This document shows positions 44,971 through 53,201 of a stretch of 64,000 nucleotides of DNA, piece by piece. Both the position numbers and the translations under genes were made by a program. Origin of the DNA: Leisingera daeponensis (GTDB lineage Bacteria > Pseudomonadota > Alphaproteobacteria > Rhodobacterales > Rhodobacteraceae); NCBI RefSeq assembly GCF_019801465.1, contig NZ_JAHVJA010000004.1:1-64000 (forward strand), in the 5' to 3' direction. The stretch's first letter is position 1, and every line of letters starts with the position of its first letter. The notes under the pieces are model-generated. The model made no database searches and was not told where the DNA came from. It worked only from the letters and a program-made list of their open reading frames with translations.

Positions 44971-45905
44971 ATGGAACTTCTTATCTTCCTTGCACTTGCA
45001 GGCTCCGCCATAGCAGTTGGCTTTGACAGAGCAGAAAACTCCGGCCAAGAAACCGCCGGACCGGCGGAACCGGACACTCCGGTTGAACCAGACCCGCAAC
45101 CCCAATCCATCCAACTGTCCGGCACCGCGGGAACAGACGACGTGCTGGACGGCGGGGATGGAAACGACACGCTGACGGGCAATGCCGGCGACCTGGATCT
45201 GCTGGCCGGCGGCAACGGCGATGATGAATTGCATCTGGGTGCGGACAATACCGCCCGGGGCGGCGCGGGGGCAGACCGCTTTGTCCTGGGCGATGAGGGC
45301 AGCCGTCACACGCTGATCGAGGATTTTGAACTGGGTGCCGACCGGCTGGCCCTGACGCCCTATCACTCCGGTTACGTCGAGCTGATCGAGGCCGAAGACG
45401 GCACCGGCCTGCGCTATATCGACACCCTCAACAACCAAACGATCCTGACCCTGCCGGGCGTTTCCCTGGATGAAGGTGAAACTCTGCAAGTGGATTTTCT
45501 GACCCGGGGGGCGACGTTGACCGCACCGTGCGCTTTGAAGGTCCCGGCGGAACCGCGCCGTTCACCCTGGATGCGATCCGCGGCACATCGGGCGGCGACA
45601 CACTGGACGGCACCGCAGGCGATGATTTGATCTTTGGCCAAAGCGGTGCCGACACCCTGTCAGGTGGAGCGGACGAGGACAGCACCCTGATCGCCATGGA
45701 CGGCATTGCTGTCTCGGCATTGCCAGGCGACCAGTCAGAGATCAGCATTGCCTTCCACGACGACTATTCTACGGATGAAGACCGCTGGAGGGATGCGGCG
45801 GGAAATACAATCAGCGCCGTGGAGGGCAGGCAAGCAGCTATCATCCTGACCGCACAAGAGTATTACTCTGTGTTCGGGGAATACGGAACAGCCGGTGCAG
45901 TCTAG
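44971..45905 (+). pseudogene. Frameshifted RTX-type calcium-binding protein
   Basis: Two frames together make one protein. The first (from 44971) has a membrane segment ([16 protein letters not shown]), an acidic linker, RTX repeats ([37 protein letters not shown]) and a domain ending [11 protein letters not shown]. There the frame is lost in a run of six G at 45506-45511; with seven G it would continue [15 protein letters not shown] in the frame ending at 45905, with a further RTX repeat ([17 protein letters not shown]) and a C-terminal domain. Sequencing error, mutation or phase variation are all possible. It is divergent from DUF1643 and shares the architecture of the RTX protein at 43204-44232. 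Confidence 0.78.
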
Positions 45906-46010
45906 TCCGGACCGCAACGACCGCGCAGGGCAATAGGTCAGCGCTGCTGTCCGAATGTTTCGCGCGCGAAACATCCGGTCACAGCTGCTGACCCAAAAAG
46001 TCACACCTTG

Positions 46011-46937
46011 TTAACCGGCGCTTGTGTCCTGATTGAAGACCCGGCTGGGATGCAGGGTGCCCGATTTATAGACGCCAACTGCCACCGCCTGGCCGTCGAG
46101 CGAGGCCCAGGCCTCATCGCCGTATTCAACTTCATCGCTGGGCATTACCATGCCCGGGTTGCCGTTGCGCAGCCGGACTGCGCCTTCGGGGGTGCATTTC
46201 ACCTCAGGCAAATCAGCCAGTCCTTCCTCCAGCGGGCGCAGGTAGGCGTCCAGCTCCGGCGTGCGCGCCAGACGGTCGATCTCCTCCAGCGAAATCCCGT
46301 CCTCAGCCGCATCAAAGGGACCGGACCAGATCCGGCGCAGTTCCTTGACATGGCCATGGCAGCCCAGCGCCGCGCCCAGGTCACGGGCGATCGAACGCAC
46401 GTAGCCGCCTTTGCCGCAGGTCATTTCCAGCACCACGTGGTCCGCGTCCGGGCGGTCCAGCATGATCAGCTCCTCGACCCACAGCGGGCGGGCTTCGATC
46501 TCCACATCCTCACCATCACGGGCGAGCTTGTAGGCGCGCTGGCCGTCAATCTTCACCGCGGAGAACTTGGGGGGCACCTGCATGATCTCACCCAGGAAGG
46601 GCAGCAGCGCATCCTTGATCTGCTCATCGGTGGGGCGTTCGGCGCTTTCGGCAATCACCTCGCCCTCGGCATCATCGGTATTGGTCGCCTGCCCCAGCCG
46701 CACGGTGAAAGTATAGGCCTTCAAGGCATCGGTGATATAGGGAACGGTCTTGGTCGCTTCGCCAAGTGCCACCGCTAGAACGCCGGTTGCCTCCGGGTCC
46801 AGGGTGCCCGCATGGCCGGCCTTCTTGGCCTCCAGCGCCCAGCGCACCTTGTTCACAACCGCGGTCGAGGTCAGCCCCGCGGGCTTGTCCACCACCAGCC
46901 AGCCGGAAATATCGCGCCCTTTGCGTTTGCGTGCCAT
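46011..46937 (-). CDS. truB: tRNA pseudouridine-55 synthase TruB
   Basis: A 308-residue enzyme making pseudouridine at position 55 of the tRNA T loop. The catalytic Asp47 is in [43 protein letters not shown] and [15 protein letters not shown] are family blocks. The C-terminal PUA-like part is present. It faces the RTX pseudogene convergently and is divergent from an RluA-type synthase. Confidence 0.97.
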   Translation of the reverse strand: MARKRKGRDISGWLVVDKPAGLTSTAVVNKVRWALEAKKAGHAGTLDPEATGVLAVALGEATKTVPYITDALKAYTFTVRLGQATNTDDAEGEVIAESAERPTDEQIKDALLPFLGEIMQVPPKFSAVKIDGQRAYKLARDGEDVEIEARPLWVEELIMLDRPDADHVVLEMTCGKGGYVRSIARDLGAALGCHGHVKELRRIWSGPFDAAEDGISLEEIDRLARTPELDAYLRPLEEGLADLPEVKCTPEGAVRLRNGNPGMVMPSDEVEYGDEAWASLDGQAVAVGVYKSGTLHPSRVFNQDTSAG

Positions 46938-47074
46938 GCATCGTCCCCATGTGTACGTGAGGCGCGCCGGTTACCGGATCGCCGGGACAGTGTCAATTTA
47001 GCAAAGACCAGGCAAGCGGGAAAGCGGCGCGGGACTGCTTGCCCTCGCCAGGATCCCGCAGTAGGCAATCGGTC

Positions 47075-47728
47075 ATGGCCGTATCAAGCGAATACACCCC
47101 GCCGCAGGACCCGCTGGAGATCCTGCACCACGACGCAGAGCTGCTGGCGGTGAACAAGCCTGCCGGCCTGTTGTCAGTGCCGGGGCGCGGGGAGCATCTG
47201 GCCGATTGCCTGATCAGCCGCATTCAGGCGGTGTTCCCTGAGGCGCTGCTGGTGCACCGGCTCGACCGCGACACCTCCGGCGTGATGGTGTTTGGCCTCA
47301 CCCCCCATGCGCAGCGGCATCTGTCGATGCAATTTGAAAAGCGCACCGCCAAGAAAGCATATGTCGCGCGGGTGGCTGGCCGGCTGGAACCGCGCAGCGG
47401 CACCGTAGATCTGCCGCTGATCGTCGACTGGCCGAACCGGCCCAAGCAGATGGTCTGCCATGAAACCGGCAAACCCGCCGTCACCGACTGGCGGGTGATG
47501 AAGTATGAGGACAATGCCACACGGGTGCGGCTGACCCCCAAGACCGGGCGTTCGCACCAATTGCGGGTGCATATGCTGTCACTGGGCCACCCGATCCTGG
47601 GCGACCCGCTTTATGCAACCGGCGCGGCATTGGAGCATCCGCGGCTGATGCTGCATTCCGAGGAGTTGCGGATTAAGCACCCCGATAGCGGCGAGTCGCT
47701 GAAGTTCCGGGTGAAGTCCGATTTCTGA
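47075..47728 (+). CDS. RluA-family pseudouridine synthase
   Basis: A 217-residue rRNA/tRNA pseudouridine synthase. The catalytic Asp64 is in VHRLDRDTSGVMVFGL; VNKPAGLLSVPGRG, KKAYVARVAGRLE, TGRSHQLRVHMLSLGHPILGDPLYA are family blocks. It is short, with no S4 domain, like RluA, which modifies 23S U746 and tRNA U32; the exact site cannot be fixed. The start at 47075 has a weak ribosome binding site. Convergent with the XRE-cupin regulator. Confidence 0.92.
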   Translation: MAVSSEYTPPQDPLEILHHDAELLAVNKPAGLLSVPGRGEHLADCLISRIQAVFPEALLVHRLDRDTSGVMVFGLTPHAQRHLSMQFEKRTAKKAYVARVAGRLEPRSGTVDLPLIVDWPNRPKQMVCHETGKPAVTDWRVMKYEDNATRVRLTPKTGRSHQLRVHMLSLGHPILGDPLYATGAALEHPRLMLHSEELRIKHPDSGESLKFRVKSDF

Positions 47729-47737
47729 GGGCGCCGG

Positions 47738-48292
47738 TCAGGGCGCCTCCATCACCATCAGGAACATCGTGTCGGCCCGCTTCGCCTCATAGGTATGCGG
47801 ATGGTCTCCCGGAAAGGTGTAGTAGTCACCGGGATACAGCAGTTCCTCCTGCCCTTCCGGCCCGGCCCGCATCTGACCGGAACAGACCAGCATATGCTCC
47901 ACGGTGCCGCGCGGATGCGGCTGGGCGCGGCGGATCTCTCCCAGCTGCATCACCACGCGGTAGACATCCCGGCGCACATTCGGCGGGCTGCGCGACAGCA
48001 GGACCGCGGCGAAATCCGACTGTTCTGACTCCAGCACCTCTCCTTCGATTGCGCGGATCAGCTTTGTGGCGGGCGCCTCGGTCTCAAACAGCAGGCTCAG
48101 CGGGATATCCAGCGCTGCGGCCAGTGCCCAAAGAGTCTCTACACTGGGGTTTCCATTGCCTGCCTCCAGCTGAGACAGGGTCGATTTCGCAATTCCTGCC
48201 TCGGCCGCGAGTGCCGACAGCGACTTTCCCGCGCGGCTGCGTTCGCGCTGGATGGCCGCGGCTATCATCTTGTGGGGCGCTGATGTGTTCAT
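47738..48292 (-). CDS. XRE-cupin transcriptional regulator
   Basis: A 184-residue regulator: an XRE helix-turn-helix (about 9-65, LSALAAEAGIAKSTLSQLEAGNGNPSVETLWALAAALD) and a C-terminal cupin sensing domain (about 105-180, HPRGTVEHMLVCSGQM and GDYYTFPGDHPHTYEA). Divergent from azlC with a 105-bp spacer holding a CGTTCG repeat, so it very likely controls azlCD and itself. The ligand could be a branched-chain amino acid. Confidence 0.92.
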   Translation of the reverse strand: MNTSAPHKMIAAAIQRERSRAGKSLSALAAEAGIAKSTLSQLEAGNGNPSVETLWALAAALDIPLSLLFETEAPATKLIRAIEGEVLESEQSDFAAVLLSRSPPNVRRDVYRVVMQLGEIRRAQPHPRGTVEHMLVCSGQMRAGPEGQEELLYPGDYYTFPGDHPHTYEAKRADTMFLMVMEAP

Positions 48293-48304
48293 TTTTTCAT
48301 CCCA

Positions 48305-48340
48305 TCGTTCGCCTTGACGAACAATCCATTCGTTCGATAT
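48305..48340. promoter_or_regulatory. Candidate operator between the XRE-cupin gene and azlC
   Basis: GTTCG (48307-48311), 6 bp, CGAAC (48318-48322) is a dyad, and a further CGTTCG occurs at 48331-48336. They lie in the short spacer between divergent regulator and transporter genes, where an XRE-type repressor would bind. Confidence 0.5.
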
Positions 48341-48397
48341 AGAAGCCTCGCATTCGGTTTAAATGAACGCCCTGCCTTTTTCCAGAGGAGCCTTGCA

Positions 48398-49111
48398 ATG
48401 ACCGTTCAGGACATATCTTCACTGCCCCCTGCCCGCGGCCAGCTGCTGGCCGGGTTGCGGGACATCCTGCCGCTGGCAATCGGCGTCGCCGTCTACGGCT
48501 TGGCCTTTGGCCTTTTGGCCGCTCAGGCGCAGATGAGCGGGCTGCAGACAGGGGTGATGGGAACCATTGTCTTTGCCGGGTCCTCGCAAATCATCGCGGT
48601 CGAGCGGCTGGTGGCAGGCGCCGGGGCGGGCACTGCCCTGCTGGCGGGACTTGCGCTGAACCTCCGGCTGTTGCTGATCACGGCCTCATTGCGGGATGAA
48701 CTGGCCGGGCGGCCCTGGTGGCAGATCCTCTTGGGGGTGCATCTGGCAACGGATGAGAACTGGGCGCTGATGCACGCCATGCGCGCCCGCGGCCGGCCTG
48801 CGGGCTACTGGTATCTGGTGGGCGGTGGATTGGCGCTGGTCGCGATCTGGGTTCTGGCCACGGTAGCAGGTGCGGGGTTCGCGGCGGCCGTACCGGAACC
48901 GCGCGCCTTGGGCATGGACTTTGCCTTTACCGCTGCCTTTATCGCCATCTTGCGCTCCTTATGGAGCGGCAACGCCATGCTGCTGCCGTGGGCCGGATCC
49001 GTTGCCATCGTATTGCTTGCAGGTTTGCTGGCCCCGCTGGATCCCACCTGGACACTTATCCTAGGCGGCGTCAGCGGTGCGGCCGTCGCCGGAGCATTTG
49101 GCCATGACTGA
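48398..49111 (+). CDS. azlC: Branched-chain amino acid exporter large subunit AzlC
   Basis: A 237-residue membrane protein with about seven hydrophobic segments. The family blocks are IGVAVYGLAFGLLAAQAQMSGLQTGVMGTIVFAGSSQIIAVERL and LALNLRLLLITASLRDEL. With AzlD it exports branched-chain amino acids or their analogues. The ATG at 48398 has GAGGAG. It overlaps azlD by 8 bp. Confidence 0.93.
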   Translation: MTVQDISSLPPARGQLLAGLRDILPLAIGVAVYGLAFGLLAAQAQMSGLQTGVMGTIVFAGSSQIIAVERLVAGAGAGTALLAGLALNLRLLLITASLRDELAGRPWWQILLGVHLATDENWALMHAMRARGRPAGYWYLVGGGLALVAIWVLATVAGAGFAAAVPEPRALGMDFAFTAAFIAILRSLWSGNAMLLPWAGSVAIVLLAGLLAPLDPTWTLILGGVSGAAVAGAFGHD

Positions 49112-49397
49112 GACGTGGACGCTGATCACTGGCTTGGCAATGGCGACCTTTGCCGTGCGGCTTTCGGGCTATCTGCTGGGCCGGCGGCTGCCGGACCACG
49201 GCCCCTGGGCGCGCGGGCTGCAGGCACTGCCGGGCTGCCTGATCCTGTCGCTGGTCACCTATCTGCTGATGCAGGGCGGGCCGCAGGAATGGGCGGCTGG
49301 GACTGCCGCGCTGATTGTGGCACTGATCACCCGCAGCCTGCCGCTGACCATGGGCGCCGGAATCGCTGCAATCTGCCTGCTTAGAGCCTTTTTCTGA
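49104..49397 (+). CDS. azlD: Branched-chain amino acid exporter small subunit AzlD
   Basis: A 97-residue membrane protein with four hydrophobic segments. MATFAVRLSGYLLGRRLP and QALPGCLILSLVTYLLMQGG are typical. The start overlaps azlC by 8 bp. The 77-bp dispersed repeat (copy 2) begins 14 bp after its stop. Confidence 0.92.
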   Translation: MTETWTLITGLAMATFAVRLSGYLLGRRLPDHGPWARGLQALPGCLILSLVTYLLMQGGPQEWAAGTAALIVALITRSLPLTMGAGIAAICLLRAFF

Positions 49398-49411
49398 TCT
49401 CATGACCGCTT

Positions 49412-49488
49412 GCCCGTGCGCAGCACGGGCCACGCCCAAGTCCGAAGGCAGCCCGGCGCAGCCGGGGGGCTTGAGGGCGCGGGAGCAC
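49412..49488. repeat. 77-bp dispersed repeat, copy 2
   Basis: Ungapped match to 42611-42687 with 8 mismatches. Lies between the convergent azlD and aldehyde dehydrogenase genes, immediately before the latter's terminator. Confidence 0.85.
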
Positions 49489-49509
49489 CACCCCTTCCTG
49501 AACACATCT

Positions 49510-49541
49510 GGAAAAAAGAAAGCCGCCCCGAGGGGCGGCTC
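49510..49541 (-). terminator. Terminator of the aldehyde dehydrogenase gene at 49566
   Basis: AGCCGCC (49521-49527) and GGCGGCT (49534-49540) pair, with two further possible C-G pairs in the loop, followed on the minus strand by a T-rich run. Confidence 0.88.
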
Positions 49542-49565
49542 TCCGTTACGTCCAAAGCGAAGGGC

Positions 49566-51005
49566 TTAGTCGGCTGCCCAGCCGCCCACGGCTTTCACTT
49601 CCAGGAAATCCTCGATACCCCATTTGCCGCCCTCACGGCCCTTGCCGGACTGTTTCATGCCGCCGAAGGGCGACCCGGCCGAGCGGGATTTGCCGTTCAT
49701 TTCCACCATACCGGAACGCAGCGCGCGGGCCATGCGGTTGGCGCGGGCGCCGTCCTGGGTCTGCACATAGTTGGTCAGGCCATAGGGCGTGTCATTGGCA
49801 ATCCCGATGGCTTCTTCCTCAGATTCAAATGGAATGATCGACAGCACCGGGCCAAAGATCTCCTCGCGCGCGATGGTCATCTGGTTGTTCACATCGGCAA
49901 AGACCGTGGGCTTCACGTAGTAGCCCTTGTTCAGCCCGTCCGGGCGGCCGGTGCCGCCGGCCACCAGCCTGGCGCCTTCGTCGATGCCTTTCTGGATCAG
50001 GTCCTGGATCTTGTTCCACTGCATCTCGTTCACCACCGGGCCGATATGGCGGCCCTGCTGGTCTGCCGGGCCGACCTCGACCTTGGCGGCCACTTCCGCC
50101 GCCTCGGCGACCACCCGGTCATAGATGCTGTTCTGCACCAGCATCCGGCTGGGCGCGTTGCAGCTCTGGCCGGTGTTCTGCATCATGTGCAGCACGCCGC
50201 GCTTCACGGCCTTTTCGTCGGCATCTTCAAAGATCACGTTGGCGCCTTTGCCGCCCAGTTCCAGATCCACTTTCTTCAGCGTCGGCGCGGCAGCCTGGGT
50301 GATCGCGATGCCTGCGCGGGTGGAACCGGTGAACGAGATCATGTCCACGTCCGGATGGGTGGTCAGCTGCGAGCCGACGCCCGGGCCGTCGCCGTTCACC
50401 AGGTTGAAGACACCTGCCGGGAAGCCGGCCTCGTCCATCAGCTCGGCAAAGATCATCGCGTTGAGCGGGCTCTGCTCGGACGGTTTCAGCACCATGGTGC
50501 AGCCGGCCACCGCCGCAGCGCCGACCTTGAGCGTCACCTGGTTCATCGGCCAGTTCCAGGGCGTAATCAGGGCGCAGACGCCCACCGCCTCGTGAATGAT
50601 GCGGTCGTTGGGGCTGCGGTCGTTCAGCGGCGCGTCAAAGGGAAACTCCTTGGCCGCGGCGATGAAGTTGCGCAGGTGCCAGCTGCCGGCGCCCACCTGC
50701 GAAGTGCGCGACATGTCGATCGGCGCGCCCATTTCCAGCGACATCGCCTGAGCCAGGTCCTCGGCGCGGGCCTCGTAGACATCGATCAGTTTCTCGACCA
50801 ATGCGATGCGCTCAGCCACCGGGGTGGCCATCCAGCCCGGCAGGGCCGCCTTGGCCGCCGCCACGGCAGCGTTGGTGTCGGCTTCAGAGCCCAGCGAGAT
50901 CACTGCGCAGGGTTCTTCGGTCGAGGGGTTGATCACCTCGAAATCGTTGGCGGCAGAAGGGGCGACCCACTGGCCGTTGATGTAAAAGTCGCGTTTCTCG
51001 ATCAT
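49566..51005 (-). CDS. NAD(P)-dependent aldehyde dehydrogenase
   Basis: A 479-residue complete ALDH. Motifs are ITPWNWPMNQVTLKVGAAAVAGCTMVLKPSEQSP, FTGSTRAGIAI, LELGGKGANVIFEDAD (general-base Glu) and NTGQSCNAPSRMLV with the catalytic Cys. In place of the usual QVCxxxxR is QSCNAPSRM, a variant of betaine/succinate-semialdehyde type relatives. The substrate is not clear. It faces the peroxiredoxin gene across a 267-bp region holding a perfect palindrome. Confidence 0.93.
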   Translation of the reverse strand: MIEKRDFYINGQWVAPSAANDFEVINPSTEEPCAVISLGSEADTNAAVAAAKAALPGWMATPVAERIALVEKLIDVYEARAEDLAQAMSLEMGAPIDMSRTSQVGAGSWHLRNFIAAAKEFPFDAPLNDRSPNDRIIHEAVGVCALITPWNWPMNQVTLKVGAAAVAGCTMVLKPSEQSPLNAMIFAELMDEAGFPAGVFNLVNGDGPGVGSQLTTHPDVDMISFTGSTRAGIAITQAAAPTLKKVDLELGGKGANVIFEDADEKAVKRGVLHMMQNTGQSCNAPSRMLVQNSIYDRVVAEAAEVAAKVEVGPADQQGRHIGPVVNEMQWNKIQDLIQKGIDEGARLVAGGTGRPDGLNKGYYVKPTVFADVNNQMTIAREEIFGPVLSIIPFESEEEAIGIANDTPYGLTNYVQTQDGARANRMARALRSGMVEMNGKSRSAGSPFGGMKQSGKGREGGKWGIEDFLEVKAVGGWAAD

Positions 51006-51101
51006 CTGGGAACTCCCAATTCAGAGGTGTTTCTTGTCCCGGTTTGCCGGTTTCGCCGCCACTCTGTCACTGCACTTTAGAGTGGGCAAGGAGATTTACG
51101 C

Positions 51102-51119
51102 ATAATTTGATCAAATTAT
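51102..51119. promoter_or_regulatory. Perfect 18-bp palindrome between ALDH and peroxiredoxin
   Basis: ATAATTTGATCAAATTAT reads the same on both strands. It lies about 97 bp upstream of the aldehyde dehydrogenase ATG and 154 bp upstream of the peroxiredoxin ATG. A further GATAATTTG half-site occurs near 51171-51179. The form suits a dimeric regulator such as a MarR- or TetR-type repressor; the protein is not known. Confidence 0.75.
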
Positions 51120-51272
51120 CGCGTGCACTGTCAATGTTCATCTGCGGCAGCTGCCAGCCGCCTGAGGAGACGATAATTTGCGGTTTCCTTGTACGGTGGC
51201 TTTATCGTTGCGTTAAAGTACTTAGGTATCAGTCAAGACGACTCAATATTTCACTGACAAGGAGACACCGCC

Positions 51273-51926
51273 ATGGGTTTGCGCATTAACGACACGGTCC
51301 CCGATTTCACCGCGGAAACGGATCAGGGCACCATTTCTTTCCATGACTGGATCGGCGACAGCTGGGCGATTCTGTTCTCCCACCCCAAAGATTTCACCCC
51401 GGTCTGCACCACAGAATTCTCAGCTGTTGCACAGCTGGGCGACGAATGGACCAAGCGCAACACCAAGGTGATCGGCGTTTCTGTCGACGGCGTCGAGGAC
51501 CACAAAAAGTGGAAGAAGGATATCGAGGAATACGGCAAGGCTGCCCCCGGTTTCCCGATCATCGCCGACGACGGACTGACGGTGTCCAAAGCGTTCGACA
51601 TGCTGCCTGCCGAAGCCTATCTGCCTGACGGACGGACGCCTGCAGACAGCGCCACGGTGCGCTCTGTCTTCATCATCGGCCCGGACAAGCAGCTGAAGCT
51701 CAGCATGACCTATCCGATGACCGTGGGCCGCAACTTTGCCGAGATCCTGCGGGCATTGGACGGGCTGCAAATGTCGATTGGCAAAGGAGTCGCCACCCCG
51801 GCGAACTGGGTTCCGGGCGAAGATGTGATTATTCCGCCGGCTGTTTCCAACGAGGAAGCCAAAGCGAAATTCGGCGAATTCGAGACTGTTTTCCCCTACC
51901 TCCGCAAGACAAAGGCACCGGAATAG
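51273..51926 (+). CDS. 1-Cys type peroxiredoxin
   Basis: A 217-residue Prx6-class peroxidase reducing H2O2 and alkyl hydroperoxides. Peroxidatic Cys45 is in FSHPKDFTPVCTTE. No other Cys is present, so there is no resolving Cys in the chain. The long C-terminal dimer arm (about 165-217, MSIGKGVATPANWVPGEDVIIPP) is typical of Prx6. AAGGAG precedes the ATG. Confidence 0.95.
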   Translation: MGLRINDTVPDFTAETDQGTISFHDWIGDSWAILFSHPKDFTPVCTTEFSAVAQLGDEWTKRNTKVIGVSVDGVEDHKKWKKDIEEYGKAAPGFPIIADDGLTVSKAFDMLPAEAYLPDGRTPADSATVRSVFIIGPDKQLKLSMTYPMTVGRNFAEILRALDGLQMSIGKGVATPANWVPGEDVIIPPAVSNEEAKAKFGEFETVFPYLRKTKAPE

Positions 51927-51993
51927 TTGCTGCTCGAAGCGGCTGCGCGGATATCCCTGCGCAGCTGCCGTGCGCCGGTCAAAGGGCCGGATG

Positions 51994-53148
51994 TCAGACC
52001 GGCGGGAAGTCCGGAGCCTTCTCGCGGCGCAGCGTCTCGGCTTCGCGGGCAACAACCGCACCAAAGTCACCGCCAAGTCTTCTGGCGAACCGGATCGTTA
52101 TTGCCGATCCTTTCTCGTCCAGCCAGCAAGGCGATTTCTTCAGGAATGCCGCACCATGCAGCTGCCGCATCAAGTCCGGCTGCACGTAGCTTGCGCCTTG
52201 GATAGCAACCGCAGTCAGCAAAAAGGCCACCAGGTCCCCGGCGGGGGCGTCTGCTGCCAGAAGCTGTTCCCGCAGCGTATCTAGACGGGGGCGGTCCAGA
52301 AACACCGCTCCGCGCACGGCGGCCTTGATCTCCTCATGCGAAAGCCCGGCGAGGCGCTGATCCAGATCACTTGGGTCGCTCGTCATCCCATGCGAGTAGC
52401 CGCTGGAAGTGATCCATTGACTGAGGCCGATCTCGCCGCGGCGCACCGTCACCTTCTTGTCGCTGGTCAACGGGAACCGTTCCCAGAATTTGATGAACTG
52501 CGGATCTGCCATAAGCCGGCCCGACATCATCAGCGCAAAGGAGCAGTAATGGAAGTTCCGGTGCGACGTGGTGTAGTTCCACCGGATGCTGCGGAAATTC
52601 TCGGGATCGACACGGGGGTGGCCGTAATTCGACACCGCCCCGGTAAAATCCAGCCCGGTCTTTTCTGCTTCGGCGAGCCAGTCCTGCGCCCCCGGCAGAG
52701 GGAACCAGGAGGAATCGTTAAGCAGTACCAGACGGTCGATCTGCGCAGCCTTTTCCCGGGCCAGCAGGATGCCATCGCGGTAACCGCCAAAGTCATAGCC
52801 GTAATTAGGCCGTTCCAGGCACAGCCAGCAGTAATCCAGAACCTGGTCGCGGTCTGCTTCCGGCAGTGGCAGGTTTGACACCACCAATGGCGCATAACCG
52901 CTTGAAATGAGGTACTTCAGGGCCTCGATATGGGATGCCAGAACACCCTGACTGGGAAAGATCAGATAGACGGCAATCCGCGAGCCGGGTGTCGCCCTGC
53001 CTTCGGTGCAGCGGGAGTTTTTGGCCAGGAACCAGTCGTAGTACTTATTTCCGAAGACATAAGTGCCGATCCGGCTTGGCAACAGCTTGAGCTGCGCCAA
53101 CGGGCGCTTCAGCTCTCTGGTAATCTTCCAAAGCGGGGGCAGTTTCAT
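51994..53148 (-). CDS. Rhamnan synthesis protein F-like (RgpF) glycan protein
   Basis: A 384-residue protein of the RgpF group (PF05045), linked to assembly of rhamnose-rich surface glycans. The signature PNYGYDFGGYRDGILLA is at 115-131, followed by LVLLNDSSWFPLPG and SNYGHPRVDP. No transmembrane segment is present. The start at 53148 has AAGGAA. It follows the GT2 gene by 53 bp on the same strand, so the two probably form a small surface-glycan operon. A lack of rhamnose synthesis genes nearby leaves the sugar open. Confidence 0.88.
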   Translation of the reverse strand: MKLPPLWKITRELKRPLAQLKLLPSRIGTYVFGNKYYDWFLAKNSRCTEGRATPGSRIAVYLIFPSQGVLASHIEALKYLISSGYAPLVVSNLPLPEADRDQVLDYCWLCLERPNYGYDFGGYRDGILLAREKAAQIDRLVLLNDSSWFPLPGAQDWLAEAEKTGLDFTGAVSNYGHPRVDPENFRSIRWNYTTSHRNFHYCSFALMMSGRLMADPQFIKFWERFPLTSDKKVTVRRGEIGLSQWITSSGYSHGMTSDPSDLDQRLAGLSHEEIKAAVRGAVFLDRPRLDTLREQLLAADAPAGDLVAFLLTAVAIQGASYVQPDLMRQLHGAAFLKKSPCWLDEKGSAITIRFARRLGGDFGAVVAREAETLRREKAPDFPPV

Positions 53149-53201
53149 CTTCCTTGGCCTCTTTTTTTGGCTTCTAGCGTCAGGCTTTTCCGCGTGTAGT
53201 C

